From positions 5,766,001-5,830,000 of the forward strand of contig JAFFJZ010000003.1 in NCBI GenBank assembly GCA_018340375.1: DNA of 64,000 bases. The letters are read 5' to 3'. Position numbers and translations under genes: made by a program. Positions 36,180 through 47,469 of this stretch are shown piece by piece (positions within the stretch are counted from its first letter, which is position 1; each line of letters starts with the position of its first letter). The DNA is from Gonatopus flavifemur (taxonomy: Eukaryota > Arthropoda > Insecta > Hymenoptera > Dryinidae). The notes beneath the pieces are model-generated. The model was not told where the DNA came from. It saw only the letters and a list, made by a program, of their open reading frames with translations, and ran no database searches.

Positions 36180-36545
36180 AGGAGAATAAAGTACCACTTG
36201 CGGGCTGACCCGATGTAATTAAGACTAATTGACGTCTAATGGATCTCCGGTGAACAGTCCATTGTCTTCCACGACGATAATAAGGCTTTCACTCCAACCA
36301 AAATGCATGCTTGACATTCAATTATCAATAGAGGAATCTATATTACCTTAGAAGAGCATGAGACATAAAAGCGTTGCTGATGGCGTCATTGGCGAGAAGC
36401 AAAAAATCGCTCAAGCCGAATCATATAAATAGTGTATGCACGACGCGCTCTGATATCTCGGTAATCTGATGTCGCGATCGAGATCTTACGCGAGTTTAAT
36501 TGAATATTAATTTCGCGAGGACAATTTTTAAGTAATCATAGACAT
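36180..36545. promoter_or_regulatory. Candidate conserved non-coding regulatory block
   Basis: About 360 bp of complex sequence without low-complexity tracts and without a long frame. It contains several TAATTA/TTAATT-type homeodomain cores (near 36218, 36495 and 36508) and CpG-containing GATGTCGCGATCGAGATC near 36470. The contrast with the AT-rich flanks and the homeodomain-site density suggest an enhancer; conservation cannot be tested here. Confidence 0.3.
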
Positions 36546-37039
36546 TGAATTATTGGATATTCATTTTCAGGAATACATGATCAGCTCGTGGACAGTCGAG
36601 CTGGAAGGTTGATTCAATTATATTCGAGACACGAGAATTATTTATTTTTATTCAAGATTGCAATTAAGGGTATCCCGATGACTCGATAAAATGCGATAAA
36701 ACTCGCCAGACTTTCCGTTGATATGACACAAGGTCTGGCTGGTTGAGGTGTTTCTTTGAGGATTTTGAGTGAGAAGATCTTCTATCTACTTCGGGTTCGG
36801 GAAGCCTTGTACCATTTTTCGCCGTTTATTTCTTCTTGGGTTAGGAAACAATGAAGAATCAAAAAATATCTACATAAACTACTATCAGAGTATAACTCTT
36901 CGACTTCAATTAATATTTTTTCCCGTTTGGCTCTTTGCGAAATTTATTCGCCATCCCATCAAAAAGTTCGCTATTTCATCAAGTGCTTGCTCATCCAGCA
37001 ATTCAACATTGTGAATCAACAGACTGCTAAGAAATGTAC
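36546..37039. other. AT-rich non-coding stretch
   Basis: I see no supportable feature. Confidence 0.5.
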
Positions 37040-37716
37040 TGATTCAGCAAACATCTCGCTAAAGCAGCCAAACCTTTTGCTGTAATAGCAATAGTTCTGT
37101 CTGAACAGGAATCTATATTTCGTGATATATCTGCTCATTAACGTTCCGCACAGCGAAAGCCTGGCCATGCGGCACAAAACTGACCAAAAGATCAATCTTG
37201 GGCTGCAGGGGAAGTTGAGAAGCGTTACGTAATCTCTTCACAAACAATCGAGTGCTTGGATTTGAGAAACCACGTTTACTGTTCATCCAGGTGGTGCAAA
37301 CTATCTATAGACCTTCATGTTAGCACGGACCTAGAACCCATTCCAGTCCGATTTTCGGCTAAGTTTTCAAGTTCGGTACTTGATTGGACCAATATTGGTG
37401 CTCACATAGACGTCAAAAGGTGGCCAGCATGTGGCCCTTCGCCGTTCTTGAATGCTTTATGATAAAGTTTGTTCCACATAGGCTTGTTGTAACTTTCTCG
37501 CTTTTACTCTGCTGCAAACAAAGCGTGAGCAAAATATTCTAGGCAGTAATAAGCATTGTATTGTAACAGCACTCTATCTCACTTGCAATTTACAAGGAGA
37601 AAATAATTTAGCTGCGAATAAATTAGCTATGAAAGCGAATATTTTTGCTGCCAAAATTGAAATTTAGCTACAGGAGCTAATTCAATTGCTGCGACTAAAT
37701 TATTTTTTTCCGTGTA
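37040..37716. mobile_element. Degenerate element: 20-bp AGCT..AGC repeats around a GC-richer core
   Basis: On the left, GCT..AGC units occur at 37046-37095 (CTCGCTAAAGCAGCC, TTTTGCTGTAATAGC). On the right, units at about 37600-37700 (TTAGCTGCG, TTAGCTATGAAAGCG, TTTTGCTGCC, TTTAGCTACAGGAGCTAA, TTGCTGCGAC) repeat with a 20-22 bp spacing. The right end is ATTTTTTTCCGTG followed by TA (to 37715), resembling the CACGG/CACTG..AAAA ends of other elements. The core (37140-37480) is G+C-richer; its frame 37256-37462 (+) is unidentified. The same layout occurs at 9.0-9.94 kb. A left terminus was not located. Confidence 0.4.
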
Positions 37717-38279
37717 ATATATTTGTTCATTAATGTTTTTGACACCCAAAAAATCAGGATATGAATAAATTCTGTTATTCACAGGATTGAGAACTGTTCC
37801 CACTTGTAACAATTCTACGATATCATTCCCATCGATGACAAGAAATATTCTTATTTTCGAATCTCTGAATTGTATTGGTTGAACTCCAAGAATCTCCTTC
37901 CAAGAAAACAATCCAATTCGAATAAACAAACTCCCTTTCTACATGAATTTGATTTCGAAAGACTCACACCACAATGAGATTATCTTTCTACATTAGATAT
38001 TTCAACAATATATCTCTACCATTCTTTGCTATATATCATTCGTATCAACAGAACAGCGAATGTAAAATAAGAAGACATTTTATTTATGCTTACACATTAG
38101 CGAACGAGATCGAGATGGATGAAGAGGGCAGAGAGAATAGAAATACAAGCTCGCACAGTTGACTAATTGCCTTTACTATACAAATAAAGATTTCCACACG
38201 TTCACGAGCTCATTAGATATGTACGAGATGCATGATGGTGTTCTCTGTGTGAATCTACATACAGAGGAACGTGGGTTTG
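37717..38279. other. AT-rich non-coding stretch
   Basis: The minus-strand frame 37627-37929 overlaps the repeat tract and has no recognisable motif. Confidence 0.5.
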
Positions 38280-38935
38280 TATATTAACGTGTGTGGCTCA
38301 CTCCAATCCCTCCTCGACATCCCACTGTTAGTGGAAAAGAAGTTTGTGGAGATGCCCTTTCTATCCACATGCACGTAAAGGTCACCATAAAAGTCAGTCG
38401 AGCGAATAAATCAAGAGTTGCATATAGGTATCGCTTCTGGTCAATAATCCGGATGTTTGCGAACAAATTTGCACCATCGGTGAATTTTCAATTGAAATAG
38501 ACTTTACAAGACTGCCTTTGTGGAGATTATTATAAAACTACAATTCAATTTTCAAACTGTAAATCAGTTTTCTGTTCGTTTACAATTCTTGTTGAAAAAT
38601 CATATTCCAATGCTTCCTCATTTAGGGTCTGCTCACATTTATGTATAGGTATTATGTACTTTAATATCGTAATAAAAGTTTCACCATTCCGCAACACGAT
38701 GCAAGCGCCCATCCAAGTCTATGGGAAATTGTGAAATCATTAGTTCCCTTGCAGTTGGGCTGTCATTACGGTACCCAAATTGCACATTATGATCTCACCT
38801 ATTAGAAGCTGAGAATACGCACGCGTATGTATCCTACACGCATGCAATATTACAGAGTACCGTCTACTGCCCTTATCGTACCCCATCGACCGCTAGGGAT
38901 AGGTTTTTTCCACACTTTATAGAAATTCGATCGAT
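38280..38935. other. Complex, less AT-rich block, possibly regulatory
   Basis: The parts 38280-38420 and 38680-38910 have balanced composition with CpGs (GCATGCAATATTAC near 38840, GCGCCCATCC near 38706) and no convincing frame. They look like conserved non-coding DNA. Confidence 0.3.
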
Positions 38936-39129
38936 GCAACTATTCATTTATGTAGATTTTCTCGTATTTTCTGTATTCCAGCGATCAAAGAAGTTCTCCG
39001 CGGAACCACAGATCTTCAAAACTATTTATACAAAATTTGCAAAGTTTCTTCGCGTGATATCTGATATGTTGGAACCATTTTTTTATATTTTCAAAAGAAT
39101 TCTGGTGCCAGAAAGCTAGTGAGTCGCTA

Positions 39130-39490
39130 GTTGAAATCGAATGAATCATTCCTAATGAGAGCTACTCAAAATTGGTTGATCCAGCCAAGAAAGTATAGTT
39201 GATTCATCAAATTCCCACTCTCTAAATCCGAAAGAGTGACAAATCACGTGTTTTACTTCACCAAGTTTCAGAACTGAGCCAGTCAGTTTGAGTGGCTGTG
39301 AGTTTCAAACCTCAAACCTCAGAATATCACTCTAAAAGAGTGGAAATTTCACTCAAAATTCCGACAGACTCACTTTTGGCTGGCTGAAGAGTGAAATCTC
39401 ACTGTAAAAATTTTAGAGATCGGTAGCTTTCACTAAGAATATTTGCATTCCAGTGACAGTAACTTCCAAAATTTCTCTGAGTGTACTGAA
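39130..39490. repeat. Array of CACTC..GAGTG dyads
   Basis: CACTCTCTAAATCCGAAAG then AGTG lies near 39216, CACTCTAAAAGAGTG at 39328-39342, overlapping GAGTGGAAATTTCACTC at 39338-39354, and a further GAGTGAAATCTCACTG near 39391. The tract ends TTTCTCTGAGTGTA near 39484. Each unit is a short inverted repeat and the units alternate orientation. The right end resembles the CACTGAGAAAA termini of the TA-flanked elements. It is likely a degenerate member of a small-element family; related dyads occur at 14772 and near 3410. Confidence 0.45.
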
Positions 39491-39639
39491 TAGTCAGAGT
39501 AATATTTTCTTATATTCCAATTTGATCTACCGTAATATAAAATCCTGCATACTCTTAAGACACTTTACATCCTACCCCTGATCATCCATTTATTTAGACC
39601 TTCAACTTCATACCTTAATCGATGATTCCCTTTTACACA

Positions 39640-40170
39640 TCTTCTTTGTTTTTTCTTCACGCGGAACCATTTTCTCAGTACACGTTTACATACATACGAA
39701 CAGAAATACACGCATTCGAGCATCCATACATACATATACTACCTTTCTCTCGCATGAATATCTCGCCTTTTAAGAACGACCGACGATCGTTCGACCAAGC
39801 GCACTTGTGTACCGATAAGGGATTTACGGTATCGTCTGTTACGATATTATCGGCTCGTTTGCGTTGAACGATATATAAATACACGGTTAAATATCGCCGT
39901 GTAAAGATGAACTCGCACGCGGACGACCTCTCCTGTCCCTCTCCTTCTTCCACTTCGTATCTGTCTCCTTTTCTTCGACGGCACAAGTCTCGCACGATCA
40001 GCTTATGGGATCATGTGTATATACTTCAAGAAAATCTCACATACATAAATGGATGAACAACTCGTGAGGATATCAAACTTAGTATTATAAGGTACACGGT
40101 ACGACTATCCTTCTCATTCACTTAGCACATCATACGGCATTAAACGAGACAGTGATAATACAGCCTATAG
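39640..40170. other. CpG-containing island
   Basis: It includes a CATA-rich stretch at 39690-39740, a CpG-rich segment at 39770-39930 (GACCGACGATCGTTCG near 39778) and a CT-rich segment at 39930-39980. Opposing frames (39622-39867 plus, 39675-39995 minus) overlap in antisense. No gene could be supported; regulatory DNA is likely. Confidence 0.35.
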
Positions 40171-40743
40171 CGCAACATTCGAGATCTCCTCTTGAGTACA
40201 TGAAGAATTTTTTTCCATGGATATCTAATACAGCTCACATAGTACCGTCTTAATCACTCCAGAAGACACCACGTTTATGAACGACCGAGAATTGGTACTG
40301 GATTTTTGTATTTATATTTTCTTATCATTCATCGGTATCGAGTGGTGCGGAATGATCGATGACACCGGGATAAGTGGATTACGCATTAGAAATGCATTCG
40401 TGATTGATATAACGGAACTCGATAAAGTGCTGTGAATGGAAAATGCTCTAAACTGAATTTCTATGTATTCGTCAGTGATATACGAAAGGAAATGGCTTTG
40501 CTGTTGCATGGAGAGTGTGAAAAATGGCTATATCAGTCAAAAAGTTGATTACAGTAGTTGAAAATTCCGGTACATCGAGCAGAGATATGTTGTCCTTCGT
40601 TTTGTCTATTTACCCATTTCATCCAATCATTTTTGTAAGTATGAGAAAGTTTGCTGGTTCATTAAATCATTTCAGCATTGATTGATTAGTGAAATCGCTA
40701 ATATAACAAGAATCATCATGGAGAATTCAAAAGCATTGCAAAA
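40171..40743. other. AT-rich non-coding stretch
   Basis: I see no supportable feature. Confidence 0.5.
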
Positions 40744-40745
40744 TA

Positions 40746-40894
40746 TACTGAAAAAATTTACAGTAGCTGGAAATGAGCCCAGACACAGTTTTTAGTCACA
40801 ATGACTTTATTTTCGCTACCCCAACGTTTCTCATAGCTACTTCAACTACAAAAATGTGCTTGGGCTTGTTTTCAGCTAAAGTTTTTTCTCGGTG
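40746..40894. mobile_element. TA-flanked MITE, 149 bp
   Basis: The left end TACTGAAAAAATTT and the right end read in reverse complement, CACCGAGAAAAAACTTT, are each flanked by a TA (40744-40745 and 40895-40896), consistent with a TA target duplication of the Tc1/mariner type. Inside, GTAGCTGGAAATGAGCCC pairs with TTAGCTGAAAACAAGCCC, followed by a further matching ACACA../ACATT.. segment, so arms are about 50 bp with scattered mismatches. The interior carries AGCTAC units of the 20-bp repeat family. There is no coding capacity, so it would depend on a transposase supplied elsewhere. Confidence 0.65.
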
Positions 40895-40896
40895 TA

Positions 40897-41566
40897 GCAT
40901 TGGAACAGTTGATGAATTGTAGAATTCTTTTATTCTCAAAGATTAACTTCTCCCTGAAAAGCTTCTCTGAACTTCTCGATGTTCTTTTTAATCAACACAA
41001 TTGAGCGAGTTTGAAAAGGAATGATCTGATTACATCTCATTTGTTCACGTCTGCAGACTCCCATCGTGCAGACTGCACTGAGAACTTTGTTCGAAGGATT
41101 ATAGTTCATTTTTACTCTTGACGGATTCAAAGTGTTGTTGCGTGGATCATGCTCATCTCAACTTGTCCATACAAAACGTTCAGCTAACCTGGTATTTCAT
41201 TTTATGGATCGGTTATGCTGAAAACATAGCACCGCGTTCACACTATTCCCCCTTATATTGTTACGATCGGAGTCATAATGTAACACCTTTTTCGTTTGCT
41301 TATACGTTCATCTCATCAATTTCCTTGTTGCGAATTATATCGTTAAGCTGTGAGTTCTTGGAATGAGGAATGTATATATCAATCAACCATGAACGTAGAA
41401 AATTATACAGCAAAGTATGGAAAATATAATCCAGGCGAAAATGGAGTGCTTACAAACCTTAGTACTGAGCACTCTTGTAATTCTCCAGGTTATCAATGCC
41501 AGGCAGAATTGGACAAAACATTGTTGTCAGGGTTTGAATGGTTTCTTTTTCAGGTAATCCAGGTGG
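40897..41566. other. AT-rich non-coding stretch
   Basis: Two plus-strand frames (41118-41366 and 41350-41613) abut, without recognisable motifs. Nothing else could be supported. Confidence 0.5.
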
Positions 41567-41748
41567 AAACTGACAAACTTTCTACCCGATTTCGTCTGAA
41601 ATTATCCAATTGAAACCTCCTGTCAGAAACTGACAACAATTTTTAGGATGATTTAGCTTGGAATCCACAGACTGTGATATCCAGTCAAAAACTAACGGGA
41701 ATTTTCTTGTCAGTTTTTGACAGAATCGGGTAGAAAATTTGTCAGTTT
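41567..41748. mobile_element. Inverted-repeat element, 182 bp, TGTCAG-rich
   Basis: The left end AAACTGACAAACTTTCTAC then CCGATT is matched by the reverse complement of the right end AAACTGACAAATTTTCTAC then CCGATT, about 25 bp with one mismatch. Internal CTGTCAGAAACTGACA (near 41621) and TTGTCAGTTTTTGACAG (near 41708) are further copies of the same dyad. Flanking bases differ, so no target duplication is seen, and outside copies (TTGTCAG near 41525, TTTGACA near 41752) suggest the element may extend further. Confidence 0.5.
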
Positions 41749-44089
41749 ATATTTGACATTTTTGAAAGAAATTTCTAGCTAATTTTAGTGTAAACTATAG
41801 CACAATCTATAGTTTTTTGTACATTCAATGCAATGTAGAATGTGTATGAATTTTTGAGAGTGAAGGGTGAAAAATTTTTCTATCACAGCAAAAGGTACCT
41901 AACAAAATCAGCTTTCGTTGTCACGGCGGATTTTTCTTCTTCTTATAACCTCCGAATTTCAAAAGCTTCCTATAATTTTGTCTAAATTCAAATATATGTT
42001 CAATTAGTACTTTATTTATTCCAAACTTGTACCAATCATGTGATTTATAGAAACAGTTTGCGCAAAATTTCAAACTCTCCTGCTGAAGCTAAAAATACCC
42101 TTAAATAAGGACCATAAATATCATCATGGATTTTGAGGACTTAATTATCTAAACTAGTATGGAGAACATTGCTCTTGTTGGACCTGAAATGACATATATT
42201 TTGTGATAAAAAAGCGGATGGATTCTACACAGTTTTGCTACACTTTCTTTCTCAAATCATTATTTCCCCCAATTTCCCCTCACCCGCAGTCTGGTTTCAA
42301 TTTTCCTTCCACTCGCAATATGCAAATCGATTTCATATTCAATATGAAACACGTGGTATTTAGAATGCAAGGATGGAGAATAAAAGAACAGTATTCAATT
42401 CCGCACTTCTGATTTAAAATTTATTGGTTAATCGGTGTATCCAAATATGCAAGAGAAACCATTTTTCATGACTTTAATTTTATGGACAAGTTATTCAGGT
42501 GTATACGAGTTACAGAAAACTATCAAGAGTATTTTCCTACCTCTACGGGACACGCAACGGAGTGAGAATGAATATTTCATGCGAAGAGAAGGAATACAGA
42601 GAAGGTTCAGGTGGTATTCCACCTCAAGTGTTTTAGTAGATCCCATGATTCGCTGAGTCAAGTGATTCGCTATTTTCCGAGTTTTCTATTCGTTTCAATT
42701 CTTTCACGTGGTGCCCCTTCCACGTGTCAATTCCATTATTGACGGGAAGAAATATTTATTACTCGAAGGTTTGATTTTTGTATCAATTGATACACGAGTT
42801 ACGGATAGTAGAATCGTATCATGACTTCATTTTGTTATGAAATCTATATGAAAAAATACCATATTCTCACTTTTTTGGTTAGTATGATGGGAAATCTTTA
42901 TCTCGTAATTGTAATGTGATGTGACAATGAGATCGAACGTGTCAAGAGGTATCGAGTGCGTTGAATAAACGAATGAATATCGATAAACCGCAAATCCCAA
43001 TACATTCGAATGATTTACTCGCAAACATTATAAATCATCCGATGAAATCGACAGTTGAAACTAACTGTAGGCCTATTAAGCGAGCTTAGTAATAAAGCTG
43101 TATCGTGCAATATTATTGGTGTCCTCTTAATAATATCCCGATCGGAACTGAATAACAGAGGGTTGGTGAGTTATGAGTTCCGCCAGCACCTTTCTCTTTT
43201 CACCTGAGTTCACTCCCATACGTTTCCTCTCCCTTCTGTACTTCTTTGTATCCCACGCCAAAGTAAATGTACACGCATTTACAAGAACTCCAGCATCGAT
43301 AATGATTCATGAACATAAAGGGATAGAAATTTATACTTACCGGCAATAAAGTAATTTGATTCATAAAATAAATGAGTTTCTAGAATGTACCGCATTGGAT
43401 ATTCACAATATTTTCAAAAGATGAAATACGAATACATCACGATTAGAGCGTGAGATATACCACTTGCGGATATAATGAAAAAGCTCTTCGCTGTATCGCA
43501 AAATCCTAAACTCGTCCAGAAATTGTGAAGAATCTGTTTGTTTCCATGATGATGGAAATGTCATCTCGTAACATCAGTGAAGTGCACCAACAAAAGCTGT
43601 ACTCAAGCAATGCTTCGCTTTGAAGCTCCATAAATTCATAATCAATGAATCCTCTTTCCTCGATTCAAGTTGAAACATATTGCTGGAATTGATCATGTGA
43701 TTATTCTCCCGCAAAGATCAAGATGTATACAGAAAACGGATATAACGAGTAATATTTCAGTTATGAGAATTTTAATGCTGTAATACATTATCAACTTTGC
43801 CTGGAGATCTGTTATCTAGTTTATACGAATCATGATTCTGAAGTTTTATTCCACTGTAAATGTAGAGTTCCTCCATATTTCATTATCGGAACACAATCTT
43901 GTGAATAATTTCACCTTGAGCTTCATACCCTGCATTCACGATTACAGAAATTCAATGGATATTCGGTTTTGATGAAAGACAAGAAAATCTTACATTCTGA
44001 ACATGAACAGAACGCCTAGGTATAACATAATAACAATCATAACAAGGATAAAATAATAACTATAATAATAATGATAGCAGAAAAGAAAA
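41749..44089. other. AT-rich stretch; one complex block and one splice-like site
   Basis: The block 43050-43260 (AAGCGAGCTTAGTAATAAAG then complex text to 43260) looks like conserved regulatory DNA. On the minus strand at about 43335-43342 there is a near-perfect 5' splice site (CCG|GTAAGTAT) preceded by a short in-frame ATG reading MNQITLLP. No acceptor or further exon could be tied to it. Two units related to the 20-bp repeat family lie near 41885-41935. Confidence 0.4.
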
Positions 44090-44480
44090 GAGGTGGTGGG
44101 ATAAGAGGGTGAGGAGAGCAAGGGAGAATATATAGTCGTCACGACGGATCACGTCGAAGTCGTGATCCTCCGTAGCGACCAGGGACAGCAAGATCGCGCT
44201 TGTGATCAGCTAGCGAGGGATTCAAAGCAGAAAGAGCGTGAGAGGAAGCGAAGGAAGGAGAGGAAGGAGGATCCTTAGTAACCTCCGCAGAAAGTTCTGG
44301 TGCGTGCAATGCGAAACGTGACAGAACCCACCCGCCCTTCGTCCGTCCTCTTTAACAATACCCTCGTCTTCTCCAGCAGCTTCTTCTTGTTCTCTTTCCA
44401 CCTTTGCTCTGCTCCTCATTTTCTTGTTTCGCTCCTCTCTCTCCTTCGCTATCATATTGCCTACCAATCTACCGAGCTTA
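44090..44480. other. Purine-rich then pyrimidine-rich CpG island
   Basis: The segment 44090-44290 is CpG-containing and purine-biased (GTCACGACGGATCACGTCG near 44136, an imperfect palindrome). It switches to C/T-rich sequence at 44330-44440. The minus-strand frame 44222-44560 (112 codons, Glu/Arg/Lys-rich) is the antisense of the C/T tract and has no recognised domain. A regulatory island is likeliest. Confidence 0.4.
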
Positions 44481-45010
44481 AAATGCTCTTCATCGATTTC
44501 TTCCCCAGAAAAAAAAAAAACATTTGAGCGAATCACAATCATAAAAGCAGCTATTTTCAAAACCCTTGGTTTTTTATAAATTCTTTTGAAATGTAATCAC
44601 ACTCATTTCAGTCAAATCTTCTCCATTGGAAGCCCAATTAGAAATGAAATAAAGACACCGATTGGTTTATGGAATCAACAAATCATTTTGTTACCATAAT
44701 TATCGATGATTTCAAATAATATACAAAACTTCATATTTTTATAACATTTCTCAACATTCTGCACCTCGAAGGAGTTGATAAAACTCATATCTGATTTGTT
44801 CCCAAAGCAATCTACATTGACTCGTAATATATCATCAACAACATCAAGCAGAGCAATAATTATCATTCGACATAATTATTCAATTCCAATCTTAAGATCC
44901 AACGTATCACGAAACGAGGCGTTGATGTAATAATTTCTGCAAGATACAACGGTTTCGAAATCAAATTTTCAAGATAGAAAAATTATGGTAGCAGAAAAAG
45001 ACAAGTTCCA
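44481..45010. other. AT-rich non-coding stretch
   Basis: I see no supportable feature. Confidence 0.5.
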
Positions 45011-46020
45011 TTCTGAACATGTTGATGGAAGATGTTGGTACATTTGGTACCGATCTCTCGAGGCACTTAATCGAACATTCTGAACCGTACCGATCTAAGA
45101 TATCATTCTACCGGGGTTCATCGGAGGTCAGTGGCGACGCTATTCCTCCTACGCAGGAAAAGGAAAGCCACTCGTTTACAGAAGTTCCTCCGTTCCCAAC
45201 TATCCCTCCACAAATGTGTGTATGCATACGCGCGGAGAAAAACACTCCCGATGACCGTTACTCGTGGCGTGATCTCAAGCATATTTACGCACCTCGACAT
45301 ACGTATTTATACGCGTTCGTATCCGTACACGTTCAAGTTACATGCAAAGGAATCTCTGTTCTTCCTGGAAATAGAAACAAGGTATCCGTTGAAAATATTG
45401 TATTTATTGATATTTCCTTTCAAATATAATTTACTCGACCAGAATGATCAACAGACATAGAAATACATTGAATTAATTCAATACAAGATCCGGAGGAACA
45501 TAAAAAGGAAGAAAGAAAATTTCATGCTGTAGAAGCGGTTGTTGGTCGAGCGTAGGATCTGTGCGACCTCAATGTCGATCAAGATGAGTGGATCGATCAC
45601 GAAAAAGAAAACAACTATAATCGGTTCGAGAGAAATGCCGGACGATCACAAGGGCTCTCACCCACACGTATAAATTTATGTATATACGAGCGTGAAATTA
45701 TTTCCGTGGCTGTATGGGCTGCACGCACGTGCGTGTTTTCTTGCGTGCATGCATTTACACCGACGACTCCAGCGCCAAAGAACAAGTACGACTAAGAGCC
45801 GAACGAAGGGATTTGTGGAAGAAGAAATGCAGGACGCAGTGGGCGGTTCAGCGTGCATGCGTGCGTGATCGTGATCGTGATCGTGATCATGATCAGGATC
45901 GTGAGGTAAGATACCGAGGTTGCCATCACAAGACCACCCCTTCCTTCCCCTTTCCTTCTATCCCCGTCGCTCTAACCTCCACTTTCCTTGTTTGCGTGTC
46001 CTAGTAGTGCTGTATACGGG
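45011..46020. other. CpG-rich island with a GTGATC microsatellite
   Basis: Balanced composition and many CpGs extend for about 1 kb. The plus frame 45019-45429 (136 codons) is among the longer frames outside biased DNA but shows no domain and is overlapped by another plus frame and a minus frame. A second plus frame, 45714-46004, passes through the GTGATC repeat as Arg-Asp repeats and meets GAG|GTAAGA, a good splice donor, at about 45906. An exon ending there is possible. I treat the island as promoter/5' UTR-like. Confidence 0.3.
45865..45900. repeat. Hexanucleotide microsatellite (GTGATC)n
   Basis: Four perfect GTGATC units (45865-45888) are followed by ATGATC and AGGATC variants. It lies just before a splice-donor-like GAGGTAAGA. 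Confidence 0.85.
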
Positions 46021-46789
46021 GTGATCCAAATCTCCTTTTCTCTCTCCCGGAATTTTAGTACGCGATTGCGACACGGAATGTAGATATTGCAATTTCTGGT
46101 AGATTTGAAAAACTCAGGATATCTTGGATCGATTATCATTTATCCTTCTTCTATGATAGATATATCTACAAGAATTGAAGGGATGTATTTTTACAGTATA
46201 CATGAATTCACTGGAGATACTGCGAGAATGAATGAGTGTTGTCTTTGCTCGGAGAGTACATAGATTGTAGAGGACACGAATTTGAAATGCATTAGCCTGT
46301 GAAACGCTACTTCGCTTTGAGGAGGTTCCTCTTGAACTTGTTGACGTGGTGGACACAGTTCTCAGACAAACAATGTGCCTTCTAAGAAACACCGGTCTGA
46401 ATTCGAATTGAGAGTTGTACACGGAGAAATATCACGAATGTTGAATGAATTAACAGATCTCGGCTTTATTTTCACAGTCAAGAGGAAATGTGGTAGGAGT
46501 TTTCAAATAATTTCATCAATCTTAAATTCGTATTCCACAATCAATTTCAATCTCTCCCATAGGATATCTAGCAGCATTGAGAATTCAATCATTCATATTT
46601 CACATATCGTTAATATGACGTTAAAATAATTACCCGAATGTTTTCATTTCGTTGGATTCTTACAATATTCTTTCTACCTTCCAATGATCTCGAATGATGT
46701 ATATATATACACAGGTACATATATATATACGCAGCACAAAGTACATACACGCAGTTCTGACCATCGCAGTCGATAGTTATAGGCATATA
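46021..46789. other. AT-rich non-coding stretch
   Basis: An AT microsatellite-like tract (ATATATATAC) lies near 46699-46730. No gene could be supported. Confidence 0.5.
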
Positions 46790-47160
46790 CAAGATCATCG
46801 TGCGGAGATCTCCCGACACGCCCGGAGTTCACGCTCCGGTCGGCGGGGTCATTGGGCAGCCTGCTCGACAACAAATCATGGCTAATGATCTGCCCGTACC
46901 TTTGCCAGTACTGCCTTATATACCGGGAGAACTCTGAAGGTATATATTCGCCGCCGCCACGTTGCGACCAACCAAGCAGGGCACGAGGATGGCCCCTTAT
47001 ATTCCACTCGCATCGCTCTTAGATCGTACACCAATACACTTAACGACACAGACGTAAACGTGGACTCGGTGTGGGCAATACTTTGTAAGATGAACAATGT
47101 ATGACAAGGCCTTAAGCTTAACCTCACATCTACCATAGAACGCTGATCTCTCATTGTTAC
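46790..47160 (-). promoter_or_regulatory. CpG-rich block with TATA-like motifs, possible minus-strand promoter
   Basis: The block is among the most G+C-rich short segments of the window (CGCCGCCGCCACGTTGCG near 46950; the CCGGAGTTCACGCTCCGG hairpin near 46823). On the minus strand TATATAAGG lies at 46922-46914 and an initiator-like TCATTA at 46888-46883, 34-36 bases downstream, slightly farther than usual. A second minus-strand motif, ATATAAGGGG, lies near 47000. TATATACC and GGTATATA around 46920-46948 form an 8-bp hairpin that overlaps the TATA motif. No transcript start can be proven. Confidence 0.25.
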
Positions 47161-47469
47161 TCACTTGTAATTATAAAATCTTCGGTAACGAACGCTTTGT
47201 TCTCAGCGAGAATTCCAGCCAATTATGAAGATGGGTGGCAGTAGCTTCTCAATAAAAGTACGTTCGAATTGACACGTAACTAAATCGCGGAGAAAATACA
47301 GTATTCTGAAAGAAATTATTGGTATCGTGCGATACAGATGATGGTATAAATATCTGTGAATCATTTAATGGGGAATAAATTTTGAGAGATGCATGTATTC
47401 TTGAACTGATAACAAACGGCGCTCGTGATTGATAATCACCGACGTTGTTTTTTTACTGAAAAACTCATT

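Noticed and set aside
42915..42925. TGTGATGTGAC, matching the first 11 bases of an insect microRNA as I remember it (miR-989)
   Set aside because: The match ends after 11 bases and no pairing arm lies within 100 bp.
44222..44560. 112-codon Glu/Arg-rich minus frame
   Set aside because: It is explained by a purine-rich minus strand opposite a C/T tract; no recognisable protein.
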